Numbered from the stretch's first letter, positions 1 through 9,436 are shown. The stretch: 64,000 nt of DNA from Bacteriovoracaceae bacterium (GCA_947450475.1 CANFVK010000001.1:62001-126000); one strand, 5' to 3'. Numbers and translations: made by a program. The notes: generated by a model from the letters alone, not told the origin.

Positions 1-519
1 TTTGCGATTGGAGTTATTTCGATTCCAAACAACTAAAGTATAATAAAGCGAAGTTGGCGAAGCAAAGAATTCAGTTTGATCAGGACCAATATAAATATAA
101 ACTGATCTTAAAAATTCAAACTGACTTTCTTCTGCAGGGTGAATTAAAAATTTATAATGTCTCTTTCCACTTATGGAGAGAACCAGTTGATCTAAGATTT
201 TTGGATCTTTAGTTTCCTCAGATTGAAATTGCGCCATTTCATCAGGAATTAAAAAATATGACAAAGGGAATTTAGGGTTTTTATCAGAGGAAAAATCTAA
301 ATCGAGATTAGATGATTCCGCAATTTTTCTGCTGATTTTTTGTTCGCTTTGCAGATACTGAAGGTAGGCAACTGGGAGAGATTCATTATCGTCTAATTTT
401 TTTAAATGCTCTGATTTTACAAAATGACTAAGCTTTGGACTTAAATTTGCGCCCTTTTCACAACTCGAAAGGCTGTAGAGTGCAAAAATTCCGATTAGTA
501 AAATCCTTATTTTCATCAT
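1..519 (-). CDS. Lipoprotein of unknown function, 3' end outside window
   Basis: The minus-strand reading frame is open from the ATG pair at 519/516 to the left edge (173 codons visible, no stop), so the gene is cut by the window. The product starts with a short charged n-region, a hydrophobic stretch and the lipobox LSSC with the cysteine at residue 20, so it should be a lipid-anchored envelope protein. The rest is polar, with no motif I recognise. It diverges from mpl, and the roughly 140 bp between them should hold both promoters. I see no strong Shine-Dalgarno sequence for either ATG. Function unknown; existence of the gene is fairly sure because the lipobox lies in frame near the start. 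Confidence 0.72.
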   Translation of the reverse strand, partial: MMKIRILLIGIFALYSLSSCEKGANLSPKLSHFVKSEHLKKLDDNESLPVAYLQYLQSEQKISRKIAESSNLDLDFSSDKNPKFPLSYFLIPDEMAQFQSEETKDPKILDQLVLSISGKRHYKFLIHPAEESQFEFLRSVYIYIGPDQTEFFASPTSLYYTLVVWNRNNSNRK

Positions 520-592
520 TAAAATCTTCGAGGCAATAAATTCAATTTTTATTAAGCTTCTATCTTCTCCATAGCTTCATCGGCATTTTTGG

Positions 593-620
593 TTAACTTT
601 TTAGTTTTTGCTGTGATAAA
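593..620 (+). promoter_or_regulatory. Candidate sigma70-type promoter for mpl
   Basis: A TTAACT -35-like hexamer (593-598) lies 16 nt from GATAAA (615-620). A TG one base before the -10 makes it an extended -10 element. It sits 38 nt upstream of the mpl ATG. Read by eye only. Confidence 0.35.
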
Positions 621-658
621 CTTAAAAAGATCTAAGTTAAAACCCGACAGGAACACTC

Positions 659-2113
659 ATGAATTTAACCAATAAGCTAGATTTTAATGAACTTAAGAAG
701 TTTCAGAAAGATATCCATAAGATTTTTTTTTACCGAGTCTGTGGGACAGGCATGGGGGCAGCAGCATGCTTACTAAAAGAAAAGGGATTTGATGTTCAAG
801 GAGGAGATGCCAATTTTTATCCTCCGATGAGTACTTATTTAGAATCAACTGGCATACCGCTTTTTAAGCTCGATCACGTGACTGCCGAATTTTTGAAACA
901 ATTTGATCTTATCGTCGTTGGTAATGTTATTCCAAAAGACGGACCAGATTCAAAATTGATTGAAGAATTAGGTGTTAAATTTGCGTCTTTTCCAACAACC
1001 ATTGGCGCCTTGGTTCTTAGTGATGTAAACGTTGTCGGAATAGCTGGAACTCACGGCAAAACTACAACAACCTTTTTAGCAACCCAGATTTTTGAAAAAC
1101 TAGGTACCAATCCAGGCTATTTGATTGGTGGAGTTATGGAAGAGAGACCTTCTTCTAAATTGGGAAATGGGAAATATTTTTTTATAGAATCAGATGAATA
1201 CGACAGCGCATATTTTGAAAAAATTTCGAAATTTAGATCTTATTCATTAGACAATCTTATTTTAACTTCCTTGGAATTTGATCATGCTGATATCTTTAAT
1301 TCAGTTGAAGATATCAAGGACCAATTTAGATCTGCCATGCCTCACATCGGCAAAAAAATGATCCTGAGTGCTGACTACATTGCCTCACTTGATCTCTTTA
1401 ATGAATTTTTTGACGGAGATAAATCGCGCTGGATAAAATACGGTGAGAAATCGGCGGTGGGTCCTCATATTCTTGAAGCAGGAGAAAGTGGATCAACTTT
1501 TGAATTAAAATTTAATAACCAAAACTACATTTTTAAAACCAATCTTATTGGCCGACACAATATTTTAAACTTAACGTCTGTCATTTTGTATGCTTTATCA
1601 GAAGGCTTTGGAGAAAAAGCTATTGCTGAAGCCATATTAAACTTAAATATGGTTAAGCGTCGCCAAGAAGTCAGAGGTAGCTATAAAGGTTCACTAATCA
1701 TAGATGATTTTGCTCATCATCCTCGTGCTGTTGAATTAACTCTCGATGGCATCATAACTCAATATCCTCGAAAAAAAGTACACGTGGTTATGGAGCCTAA
1801 CTCTGCGACCGCTAGAAGTGCTATCTTTCAAAAAGAATTTACTGAGTCATTATCGAGAGCGGCTTCCGTTATTTTTACAAAACCTTCAAGACCTACAAGC
1901 GTAAAAAATGTTGGTGACCTAGATATTTACAAAATTGTAGAAGAAATTCAATTATCAGGGCGTCCGGGAAGTGTTGTCGGGACTTTAGCCGAATTAATGG
2001 TTGAAATCGAAAAGTTAGCTTCTGTTGATAATCTTATTCTTATTTTAAGTAATGGAACTTGTCTGGGGCTTTGGGAATCCGGTTTTGTGAAGGAATTACA
2101 ACCAATAAAATGA
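659..2113 (+). CDS. mpl: UDP-N-acetylmuramate:L-Ala-gamma-D-Glu-meso-Dap ligase (Mpl)
   Basis: Mur-ligase family enzyme that joins recycled murein tripeptide to UDP-MurNAc in the cytoplasm, returning cell-wall material to precursor synthesis. The 484-aa length fits Mpl. The N-terminal nucleotide-binding fold has CGTGMG at about residues 28-33, followed by the Mpl-type GGDANFYPPMST stretch (48-59). The ATP loop is GTHGKTT (130-136). The central domain has the SDEYDSAYF motif and the C-terminal domain has DDFAHHP. The Mpl-specific YPPMST signature separates it from MurC. ATG 659 has an ACAGGA ribosome site just upstream. Its stop overlaps the next gene start as ATGA, so the two are translationally coupled. 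Confidence 0.92.
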   Translation: MNLTNKLDFNELKKFQKDIHKIFFYRVCGTGMGAAACLLKEKGFDVQGGDANFYPPMSTYLESTGIPLFKLDHVTAEFLKQFDLIVVGNVIPKDGPDSKLIEELGVKFASFPTTIGALVLSDVNVVGIAGTHGKTTTTFLATQIFEKLGTNPGYLIGGVMEERPSSKLGNGKYFFIESDEYDSAYFEKISKFRSYSLDNLILTSLEFDHADIFNSVEDIKDQFRSAMPHIGKKMILSADYIASLDLFNEFFDGDKSRWIKYGEKSAVGPHILEAGESGSTFELKFNNQNYIFKTNLIGRHNILNLTSVILYALSEGFGEKAIAEAILNLNMVKRRQEVRGSYKGSLIIDDFAHHPRAVELTLDGIITQYPRKKVHVVMEPNSATARSAIFQKEFTESLSRAASVIFTKPSRPTSVKNVGDLDIYKIVEEIQLSGRPGSVVGTLAELMVEIEKLASVDNLILILSNGTCLGLWESGFVKELQPIK

Positions 2114-3798
2114 AAATTTTTCTTCTCTTTTTCATACTTTTCCCTTCATGGGCTTCGTTAGCCACGGAGAGATTAAATTCAACGATTATAAATGAATACT
2201 TGAAAATTCAAAAAGAATTCTCAGACTTTGCTTGTCGTCCAGGTACTGAAGATACTTTTCGGCAATTAGATAAAAACTATCGAGGTAACGGCAATTTTAT
2301 TCCAGTTTTATTGGACGAGAGCATCGACCTTAAAACCATAAAAAACATACTACCTCTAATTCAAGAAAAAAATATTTGGATCCAAACTCAAATCGATAAC
2401 CTTTCAACTGTTGAGGGGAGCAAGTTAAATGCTTTCGAGCTTGATCGAATTCAAAACGAAATAAATTTAATTACTGAAGCTAAGAAGGAATATTTTTTCG
2501 CATCGAGTGAAGTTAAAAAAAAGAATATTCAGGATAAGGCCGTTCTTCAATTTGAGCAACTAGTGAGAGAATTGGAATTTTTAAAAAACAAGTTTCCTTT
2601 TTTGTTAAGTTTTAAGTTTCCGATCAATCATTTAGCGTTGAGATCCGAATACGAAAAAAATAAATCACTCAATTCCAAAGAAGGCCGGGGACGTGCCAAT
2701 TCAGTCTATTTTTATCGAAGGGTTGTTCAGGATGGGGCATTTGATGAAGACCTCTCTCGCAACGATTCTGTTGTTCGTGCATCATTTGATACTTTATATT
2801 TGAGTTTGAATAAAGATATTAAGCGAAATTTCTTAACTGAGAACGAAAGAGTCGATTTGCAATACATCGTCACTCATTTTAAAAAGTTACTATCAATTGG
2901 ACCTAAAAATCTTATTTCTCGTTTTTTAGAATGGAAGGCACGCAATGAACGATCTCTAGCTTTTTATCAAATGTTACTTGATGGCAAAAAAATCAAGATG
3001 ACAGAAAATAGTCAAATTCAAGATCTTGCGGCATTACTAGAGGATCGTTCTCGATCTTTGTACACTTTAAAAGATTTTGTTCTAAGTAAGGAAGCTCGAA
3101 CTTATGAATTTTGGGCCCGAAGATCAGATCTATATCAAGCACTCTTTGCTATTGAAACGATCCTTTATAATGAAGTAGGTCTGATAGATGCCCCTGATGC
3201 TCTAGAGCGCCGAGATGTCACCCAGGTCGTTATTAACCGCAGTGAAAATCCAGCTTATAATCGATTTTCCAAAAGTGATTCTTTAATTAAGTATTTTGCA
3301 CCCGAAATAAAAATGAATGAAAATAAATGGCTCAATGTTTTGTTTAAAGAAGGTGAATTCTCTTTTACTTATTTTCATATTCCTGGAAATCTTCGTATCT
3401 ATTGCCCTGACATGAGCAGGACTGGTCGTTTTCTCAGGAAAGAAAATATTCGAATTGCATTAAGTTTACTCAATAACCCTCGAACTGATTTTAAAGCCAT
3501 ACGCTATTTTTCTAGATTAAGTATGTTTGGTCGAATTGAGATGGATTCTCTTTGGCAGGATTTTTTGCCCTTAGAGGAAGTTCCTGGCAAGCCAGCTAGA
3601 AATGCCAAAAAGATCTATGAGTATTTTAAACAGGATCGCTATCGGTTTCTATACCATTTTAACAATGAAGGCCTTGGGAAGAATTTTGTGGCCATCGAGC
3701 TCAAGGGGAGAAATTACGTGCTTGAAGCTGATAATCCTCGTCAAATTTTTTACTACCGAAATCCTAATCAATTTAAATATTTTATAGAAAGAAAATAA
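2110..3798 (+). CDS. Secreted protein of unknown function, coupled to mpl
   Basis: The frame could open earlier (2059), but ATG 2110 overlaps the mpl stop as ATGA and is followed directly by a clear signal peptide (positive start, hydrophobic core, WASLA cleavage site), so 2110 is the start I choose (562 aa). The mature part is helical and highly charged, with few cysteines and no further membrane segment. I recognise no domain. Tight coupling to mpl suggests, but does not prove, a periplasmic role linked to murein turnover. The C-terminal 150 residues look more globular (aromatic, beta-prone). Existence sure; function unknown. Confidence 0.8.
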   Translation: MKIFLLFFILFPSWASLATERLNSTIINEYLKIQKEFSDFACRPGTEDTFRQLDKNYRGNGNFIPVLLDESIDLKTIKNILPLIQEKNIWIQTQIDNLSTVEGSKLNAFELDRIQNEINLITEAKKEYFFASSEVKKKNIQDKAVLQFEQLVRELEFLKNKFPFLLSFKFPINHLALRSEYEKNKSLNSKEGRGRANSVYFYRRVVQDGAFDEDLSRNDSVVRASFDTLYLSLNKDIKRNFLTENERVDLQYIVTHFKKLLSIGPKNLISRFLEWKARNERSLAFYQMLLDGKKIKMTENSQIQDLAALLEDRSRSLYTLKDFVLSKEARTYEFWARRSDLYQALFAIETILYNEVGLIDAPDALERRDVTQVVINRSENPAYNRFSKSDSLIKYFAPEIKMNENKWLNVLFKEGEFSFTYFHIPGNLRIYCPDMSRTGRFLRKENIRIALSLLNNPRTDFKAIRYFSRLSMFGRIEMDSLWQDFLPLEEVPGKPARNAKKIYEYFKQDRYRFLYHFNNEGLGKNFVAIELKGRNYVLEADNPRQIFYYRNPNQFKYFIERK

Positions 3799-3799
3799 A

Positions 3800-3828
3800 T
3801 TGCGCACTCACTTTTCAGCGTGTATAGT
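3800..3828 (+). promoter_or_regulatory. Sigma70-type promoter of metK
   Basis: TTGCGC (3800-3805) and TATAGT (3823-3828) are separated by exactly 17 nt, beginning just after the stop of the upstream gene and 67 nt before the metK ATG. This is one of the best promoter matches in the window. Confidence 0.6.
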
Positions 3829-3851
3829 GCCGCCTAGTGTATTATTTATTT

Positions 3852-3873
3852 AGATGGATTTTATTTACCATCT
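3852..3873 (+). promoter_or_regulatory. Leader hairpin upstream of metK
   Basis: AGATGG (3852-3857) and CCATCT (3868-3873) form a 6-bp stem with an AT-rich 10-nt loop in the short metK leader. It does not contain the conserved cores of the SAM riboswitch classes I know, so a regulatory role is uncertain. Confidence 0.3.
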
Positions 3874-3894
3874 TCCTTAGTGTGGAGTAGCCCT

Positions 3895-5049
3895 ATGTTA
3901 AAAGATTTCATCTTTACCTCTGAGTCTGTGACTGAAGGTCACCCAGATAAAATCGCCGATCAAATCTCTGATGCCGTCCTAGACGCGATGTTAGCTCAAG
4001 ATCCAAAGTCTCGTGTAGCTTGCGAGACGATGATTACAACTGGTTTGGTTGTATTGGCGGGAGAAATTACTTCTAAATCAAATATCGATTTTCAATCGGT
4101 AGTGAGAAATACAATTAAAAATATTGGTTATGATCACTCATCAAAGGGATTTGACTCTCATACTTGTGGTGTAATGGTTGCTCTAGATAAGCAATCTCCT
4201 GATATCGCCCAAGGTGTAAATGAAGGAGAAGGAACTTTTACCGAACAGGGAGCTGGGGACCAGGGGTTGATGTTTGGTTATGCCAATAATGAGACTTCGA
4301 GCTTTATGCCCTTAACCATCGATCTTTCTCATCAATTGGCCCGTCAATTATCTGCAGTTCGAAAAGATGGCTCTCTTGGTCTACTTCGTCCTGATGGCAA
4401 AACACAAGTTTCAGCTCAATATGTCGACGGAAAAATTTCAAGATTAGATGCTATCGTCGTCTCAACTCAACACGCAGAAGAAATGACTCTAAAGCAAGTT
4501 CAAGATGGTGTTCGTGAACTTGTCATTAATAAAGTTGTTCCCTCAAATCTTATCGATAACAATACTAAGATCTACATAAATCCAACCGGCCGCTTTGTTA
4601 TTGGGGGCCCAATGGGAGACTGTGGTTTAACAGGTAGAAAGATTATCGTGGACACTTACGGAGGACACGGAGCTCACGGCGGTGGTGCCTTTTCTGGTAA
4701 AGATCCTTCGAAAGTTGATAGATCTGCAGCCTATGCTGCTCGACACGTGGCCAAGCATATAGTCGCCGCAGGTTTAGCAGAGAAAGCTCTCGTTCAAGTC
4801 GCCTACGCCATTGGTGTGGCCCAACCAGTATCATTTTTGGTTGAAACTTTTGGAACAGAGAAAGTTGATCACTCTAAATTAACTTCTGTCATAAATAAAA
4901 TGTTTGATATGAAGCCAAGATCAATTATCGAAAGATTAGATCTTTTAAAGCCGATCTATTCAACTTCAGCTGCTTACGGTCACTTTGGTCGTGAAGTTTT
5001 CCCTTGGGAGAAACTTGATCGACTAACTGAACTTAAATCACATTTTTAA
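3895..5049 (+). CDS. metK: S-adenosylmethionine synthetase
   Basis: Makes S-adenosylmethionine from methionine and ATP in the cytoplasm, supplying methyl groups and polyamine synthesis. 384 aa from ATG 3895, the same length as E. coli MetK. The N-terminal motif [19 protein letters not shown] is present with the catalytic His. [12 protein letters not shown], the ATP-binding [13 protein letters not shown] and the glycine-rich loop [16 protein letters not shown] follow. The frame could extend to a GTG at 3880, but GGAG at 3884-3887 lies 7 nt before ATG 3895, which decides the start. It appears to be a single-gene unit with its own promoter and a downstream hairpin. Confidence 0.97.
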   Translation: MLKDFIFTSESVTEGHPDKIADQISDAVLDAMLAQDPKSRVACETMITTGLVVLAGEITSKSNIDFQSVVRNTIKNIGYDHSSKGFDSHTCGVMVALDKQSPDIAQGVNEGEGTFTEQGAGDQGLMFGYANNETSSFMPLTIDLSHQLARQLSAVRKDGSLGLLRPDGKTQVSAQYVDGKISRLDAIVVSTQHAEEMTLKQVQDGVRELVINKVVPSNLIDNNTKIYINPTGRFVIGGPMGDCGLTGRKIIVDTYGGHGAHGGGAFSGKDPSKVDRSAAYAARHVAKHIVAAGLAEKALVQVAYAIGVAQPVSFLVETFGTEKVDHSKLTSVINKMFDMKPRSIIERLDLLKPIYSTSAAYGHFGREVFPWEKLDRLTELKSHF

Positions 5050-5063
5050 TTACTATTTATCCA

Positions 5064-5092
5064 TGGCACTTCTTGATTGAAGTGCCACTTTA
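5064..5092 (+). terminator. Hairpin terminator after metK
   Basis: TGGCACTTC (5064-5072) and GAAGTGCCA (5079-5087) form a perfect 9-bp stem with a 6-nt loop, 15 nt past the metK stop. The following T tract is short (CTTT), so it may be a weak terminator or act with other factors. Confidence 0.6.
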
Positions 5093-5170
5093 AACCAACT
5101 TATCTACTTCACTTTATTTTTTTCAAAAAATTCCGATACCACAGATATCTCTTCTTAAGCCGGAGCCTCT

Positions 5171-5932
5171 ATGGGTATTTTTCTTTCTCTATTTTTGTCC
5201 TTTTCACCCGCTATAATTCACGCCAAAGATGTGGGTAGATCTCCTGCCGTAGTCAAAAATAGCTGCGACTTAAACATTGAAACGCTAAAAGAAAAGGAAG
5301 GTAGTGAAAAAGTCTTTCAGGATACACTTCAGCACTATCTAACCATACGTTCTGACGATGACAGAGGTTGTTCGGCTATCCCTAAAAAAAGATATTCAGA
5401 TTCTATTTTAGAAAATTATGCTCGTAATGAAGTAAAAATCCTTTTTCAAAAATATTCTGAAAAATATTCAAAAAAATGTATTTCTTACTTTAAAAAATTA
5501 TCCCTCAATATTGAGAGATTTCATTGTGAAATGCCAGAAATCGATACAATGAAATTTTCAGATTTTTCCTGTGATAAAAAAATTGAAGAAGGAACAAATA
5601 GAGTTTTTTATATCGCGAATGCGAAAGTAAGCCTTGCTTATCATATGACAGGTAAAATTATTGAAGAAAAGACAGTCGAAGCTGTTCAAAAAGAACAATG
5701 TAATCGAGTGAATCAATGTTTGTCGGAAGTTTCAAGAGATCAAAAGGACGAACTTTTTCAGTTACAAAAATTAAAAGACGTTGCTTGTAAATCAGAGATT
5801 GTAGCTGTTGAAACATCTCGAGCCCCAGCGATTGAGCACGATGATAGCTTCGACGGCAAAAGAAGGGCAAAAGATATAGAAAAAGAATATGTTGACGGTG
5901 AGAAGGTTCACTCAAATACGTTGGGAAAATAG
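5171..5932 (+). CDS. Secreted cysteine-containing protein, unknown function
   Basis: 253 aa with an N-terminal signal peptide (hydrophobic to about residue 18, cleavage near IIHA). A GCCGGAG ribosome site stands just before ATG 5171. The mature protein carries about ten cysteines in a highly charged, helix-prone background, so disulfides in the periplasm are likely. No domain is recognised. The next gene, a small membrane protein, starts 3 nt after its stop, so the two probably form an operon. Overlapping minus-strand frames here have no support. Confidence 0.65.
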   Translation: MGIFLSLFLSFSPAIIHAKDVGRSPAVVKNSCDLNIETLKEKEGSEKVFQDTLQHYLTIRSDDDRGCSAIPKKRYSDSILENYARNEVKILFQKYSEKYSKKCISYFKKLSLNIERFHCEMPEIDTMKFSDFSCDKKIEEGTNRVFYIANAKVSLAYHMTGKIIEEKTVEAVQKEQCNRVNQCLSEVSRDQKDELFQLQKLKDVACKSEIVAVETSRAPAIEHDDSFDGKRRAKDIEKEYVDGEKVHSNTLGK

Positions 5933-5935
5933 TTT

Positions 5936-6166
5936 ATGTCTTTCATTGATATTATTTTTTTTATTATAAAATACACTCCCTTTTGGGCCGTCCCATTGTC
6001 GTTAACGAGTTTTCACTTTGCATACACATATTGGTTAAAGGACTATCGACAAATTGCCTACGCCTGGGGATTTATTACCTCATTTTGTCTTACATCAGTA
6101 TTGATTTATTTAGTGATGGGTGGACCTGATAAAATGGTTGACACTCTTGCTCACATAATCAATTAG
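5936..6166 (+). CDS. Small membrane protein with two predicted helices
   Basis: 76 aa with hydrophobic segments at about residues 5-30 and 43-66 joined by a short polar loop (YWLKDYRQ). It starts 3 nt after the preceding secreted-protein gene and is probably co-transcribed with it. The ribosome site is weak (GGGAAAA). Composition is typical of a real membrane protein, but no family is recognised. Confidence 0.55.
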   Translation: MSFIDIIFFIIKYTPFWAVPLSLTSFHFAYTYWLKDYRQIAYAWGFITSFCLTSVLIYLVMGGPDKMVDTLAHIIN

Positions 6167-6226
6167 TTAATATGAAAATTTCTTAAAAAACCTTTCTTCT
6201 TCAAATGAAGATCTACTGTTGAAAAA

Positions 6227-6306
6227 TTGACACTGACTTAACTTCCTTGTTAGCATTTTTAATATGAGTCACAAGAGTTGACCATTTTAAACAAGTAATT
6301 TTTTAT
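6227..6306 (+). promoter_or_regulatory. Candidate promoters of the sigma54-type response regulator gene
   Basis: Two matches stand upstream of GTG 6333: TTGACA (6227-6232) with TAGCAT (6251-6256) at 18-nt spacing, and TTGACC (6278-6283) with TTTTAT (6301-6306) at 17-nt spacing. Which one is used cannot be decided by eye. Confidence 0.4.
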
Positions 6307-6332
6307 TCATATTTCTTCAGGACGGCAAAAGA

Positions 6333-7898
6333 GTGAATGACTTTCAATTTCTACACACAGCTTATGAAGACCAAAGTAAAACCGAAAACACTATTGTTAA
6401 GTTGCCAGATATTTACTTGGTAGAAGACGACCGAGTTCTAGGTACAACCATTAAAAAATTTCTTGAAAAAAAATTATCTCTCAACGTGCATTTCTTTCTG
6501 ACTCCAACAGAATGTCTTCTTGAGTTAGATAAAAAAATAAAATCGGAAACGGTTGTTAATCAAACATCTTTTTGCCTTATCACAGATATAAGCTTTGAAG
6601 TTGGTGGTTCTGATGGGTTACTGCTCATTGACTTGCTAAAAGAGCGTGGACATCATTTTGTTCCAATTGTAATGACAGGTTTTGCTTCAATTGAAACGGC
6701 GATAAATGCGACGAAGAAGGGTGTTTTTCATTACCTAACAAAACCGTTTGAACTCGATGTTCTATCGGAACTGGTAGTTAAAGCCTTTACAAAAAAATTA
6801 AATATTCCAGAGTCTGCTTTTGTAAATTCAGAAGTAGCGACTACTAAATTAAGCCAACCACCTGCTCAGTCATCACATCTTTTTCAAAGCAAATTTAAAA
6901 TCGAAGCTCCTGGACCCGATGATATTTTTTGTGGAATGGTAGGTCGCTCGCCTCAAATGAAGCAAGTGTTTGAGAGAATTAAAAAAGTAGCATCGTCAGA
7001 CTCAACTGTTTTTATTTCAGGTCCCTCTGGTACAGGAAAGGAATTGGTTGCCAATGCTCTTCATAACCTTTCTGTTAGAAAATCCCATAACATGGTTTCT
7101 GTAAACTGTGGGGCCATACCTTCTGAACTTCTAGAAAGTGAATTGTTTGGACATGAAAAGGGAGCATTTACGGGAGCTATCTCTGCGCGTAAGGGCCGAT
7201 TTGAAATGGCCCATCGAGGTTCAATTTTCTTAGATGAGATTGGAGATATGCCTCTTCTGCTTCAAGTAAAAATTCTTCGAGTTCTGCAAAACAGAGTTAT
7301 TGAGCGAGTAGGAAGTACTGAAACAACTGAAATTGACGTAAGAATTATAACTGCGACTCATCGAAATTTGGAGATGGCAGTACAAGATGGAAATTTTCGC
7401 GAGGATCTTTATTACCGTTTAAATGTTATTCCAATAAAGATACCAGCACTAAAAGAAAGAAGAGAAGATATACCCCTAATGATTTCTTATTTCCTTTCTA
7501 AATTCGTTAGTGCTGATTTAAGGAATAATATTGAGTTTGAAGATGATGCATTGGAATTACTAATTTCCTATGACTGGCCTGGAAACGTTCGTGAATTGGA
7601 AAATTTAATTGAGAGACTTGTGATTTTAAAAGGTGGAAGTCTCATTAAGGTTCATGACCTACCAGCGAAATTTTTAAAAGTTTCTCCAACCCAAGTTGAA
7701 TCTTATAAAAGTCTTATCAACCTTCCTGAAGAAGGAGTTGATCTAAAGCAATTGCTTTCAGATATTGAGGATTCATTAATTAATCAAGCTTTAGAATTAA
7801 CTGGTGGAAACAAAAACCAAGCTTCAAAATTGTTGACGATGAACCGTACAACCTTAATTGAGAAGATGAAGAAAAAAGGCTTCCTCCAACTTAATTAA
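6333..7898 (+). CDS. NtrC-family sigma54-dependent response regulator
   Basis: Two-component activator of sigma54 promoters. The receiver domain (about residues 25-150) has the acidic pair D32/D33, phosphoacceptor D85, T115 and K137, so it should be phosphorylated. The AAA+ domain (200-430) has Walker A GPSGTGKE (230-237), the sigma54-contact loop GAFTGA (277-282) and Walker B IFLDEI. The C-terminal Fis-type helix-turn-helix ends the protein (521 aa). It starts at a GTG with AGGA upstream. No histidine kinase gene is in the window, so its partner is elsewhere. Its stop abuts the stop of the convergent mlaD with no gap. Target genes are unknown; flagellar genes are one possibility. Confidence 0.9.
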   Translation: MNDFQFLHTAYEDQSKTENTIVKLPDIYLVEDDRVLGTTIKKFLEKKLSLNVHFFLTPTECLLELDKKIKSETVVNQTSFCLITDISFEVGGSDGLLLIDLLKERGHHFVPIVMTGFASIETAINATKKGVFHYLTKPFELDVLSELVVKAFTKKLNIPESAFVNSEVATTKLSQPPAQSSHLFQSKFKIEAPGPDDIFCGMVGRSPQMKQVFERIKKVASSDSTVFISGPSGTGKELVANALHNLSVRKSHNMVSVNCGAIPSELLESELFGHEKGAFTGAISARKGRFEMAHRGSIFLDEIGDMPLLLQVKILRVLQNRVIERVGSTETTEIDVRIITATHRNLEMAVQDGNFREDLYYRLNVIPIKIPALKERREDIPLMISYFLSKFVSADLRNNIEFEDDALELLISYDWPGNVRELENLIERLVILKGGSLIKVHDLPAKFLKVSPTQVESYKSLINLPEEGVDLKQLLSDIEDSLINQALELTGGNKNQASKLLTMNRTTLIEKMKKKGFLQLN

Positions 7899-8696
7899 TC
7901 ATTCTCCTTTTTTAATAGATTCTCTAATAAAGTATTTTAAGACTTTATTACGGTTGGCACCACCAACAAGCGTTCTCATGTCTTCATGTAAACTTTGGTC
8001 GTAGATTAGAGCGTGAAGCGTTCCAGGACCTTCTTCTATTTGCTTTGTCACTTTTGATAATGAGTCAGAGGATTGCTTAAAGTTCGCAATTGATAAGGTT
8101 AGATTTTTGTCATTTAAAGTACTCATGACCTTATTGGTATTAGACGTTAAGTTTTCTAGATTTACTAAAACTCGTTCTAGCCGATTATTTTCTACAGAAG
8201 ACATGATTTTATCAAATTTAGTTAAAATGCTTCCTGCTACTACCATTAGGTCTTCACTCTTTGTTATAATATGGTCGATTTGATTGGTTTCGTTTGTTGT
8301 AAGCAGGTCTCCTTCTTCGACGTGAGGTGTAGCCTCAGTTCCTCCAAGTATTTCTAGAAATTTGTCGCCGAGGACTCCTTGGGTTTTAAACGAAATAAAG
8401 GCATCTTTTTTTATCCATTCCGTGTAGTCAGCATTTATTCCAAGGGTGATGGTAAGAGTATCAAGATTTTTGAAGTCGATGGAGGTAATGCTTCCAATTT
8501 TAATTCCTTTTAATTGTACAGCTGCTCCAATTTTTAAATTTTGCGCATTCTTAACTTCAGTTTTAACGTAAACTCTTCTCGAGAACAGTGGATTTTCTTT
8601 ATTTAGCATGAAAATGGTTGTTGCACTTATTGCCAAAAGTATTGAGAGGAATATTCCCGAAATTAGATAATTTTTTTTATCATTAGGCTTGATCAT
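7899..8696 (-). CDS. mlaD: MlaD-like MCE-domain protein, phospholipid transport
   Basis: Substrate-binding subunit of an Mla-type ABC system that moves phospholipids between inner and outer membrane. One N-terminal membrane anchor (about residues 12-31) is followed by a single MCE domain (about 40-120: the AQNLKIGAAVQLKGIKIGSI stretch is typical). A long helical C-terminal part (140-265) follows, as in family members that form a channel or needle. 265 aa, longer than E. coli MlaD (183 aa). It is the last gene of the lipoprotein-mlaE-mlaF-mlaD operon, 3 nt after mlaF. Confidence 0.88.
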   Translation of the reverse strand: MIKPNDKKNYLISGIFLSILLAISATTIFMLNKENPLFSRRVYVKTEVKNAQNLKIGAAVQLKGIKIGSITSIDFKNLDTLTITLGINADYTEWIKKDAFISFKTQGVLGDKFLEILGGTEATPHVEEGDLLTTNETNQIDHIITKSEDLMVVAGSILTKFDKIMSSVENNRLERVLVNLENLTSNTNKVMSTLNDKNLTLSIANFKQSSDSLSKVTKQIEEGPGTLHALIYDQSLHEDMRTLVGGANRNKVLKYFIRESIKKGE

Positions 8697-8699
8697 ATT

Positions 8700-9434
8700 C
8701 TATTCCTTACTGTTGATAAATTTTTGCACAATGGGATTATCTGAACGTTGAAAATGCATTGGAGTATCATTGAAAATAATTTTTCCCTGATGAAGAACTA
8801 TAATTCGATCACAAAGCATGATGGCAGACGATATATCGTGAGTTACAAAAATTGAAGCGATTCCCTTTTGTTTTAATTTTTGCATAAGGGAGACCACATT
8901 CAATGTATTCGCTGGGTCTAATCCCGCAGTGGGCTCATCGTAGAGAATAATTTCGGGATTTAGAATCATTGAACGGGCCATGCCAACCCGCTTTTGCATC
9001 CCTCCAGACAGGTCTGAGGGCATCAGCTCTTCTTTGCCTTCAAGGTCGATGAGCTTGAGCATATCTGCAACTTTTGTTTTAATTTCGTCATAAGAAAGTT
9101 TTGTGTGCTCAAATAATGGATAGGCAATATTCTCGAACACGTTTACAGAGTCAAACAAAGCTCCATTTTGAAATGAGTAAGACATTTTAATTCGATAGGG
9201 GGTAAGCTGATTTTCACTTAAATGCTCAATCCTTTCTTGGTGAAATAAAATTTCTCCACGATCAATTCTCTCCAATCCAATAATGGATCTCAAAAGAACG
9301 GATTTACCGGTTCCAGAGCCTCCTAGCAAACCTAGGCTTTCACCTTTCTTAAGAGTCAGCGATACACCTTGATGAATCAAGTTTTCACCAAAAGATTTAT
9401 GAATATTTTTTAACTCTAAAAGATTTTGTTCCAT
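8700..9434 (-). CDS. mlaF: MlaF-like ABC transporter ATPase
   Basis: Cytoplasmic ATPase powering Mla lipid transport. It has Walker A GGSGTGKS, signature LSGGMQKR, Walker B IILYDEP and the switch histidine in FVTHD. 244 aa from ATG 9434. A TTG three codons upstream (9443) would overlap the mlaE stop and has no better ribosome site, so I prefer the ATG. It lies between mlaE and mlaD, which confirms the system. Confidence 0.92.
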   Translation of the reverse strand: MEQNLLELKNIHKSFGENLIHQGVSLTLKKGESLGLLGGSGTGKSVLLRSIIGLERIDRGEILFHQERIEHLSENQLTPYRIKMSYSFQNGALFDSVNVFENIAYPLFEHTKLSYDEIKTKVADMLKLIDLEGKEELMPSDLSGGMQKRVGMARSMILNPEIILYDEPTAGLDPANTLNVVSLMQKLKQKGIASIFVTHDISSAIMLCDRIIVLHQGKIIFNDTPMHFQRSDNPIVQKFINSKE

Positions 9435-9436
9435 TT

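Noticed and set aside
2059..2109. Longer N-terminus for the secreted protein after mpl
   Set aside because: It would put 17 residues before a typical signal peptide; ATG 2110 overlaps the mpl stop in the classic coupled arrangement.
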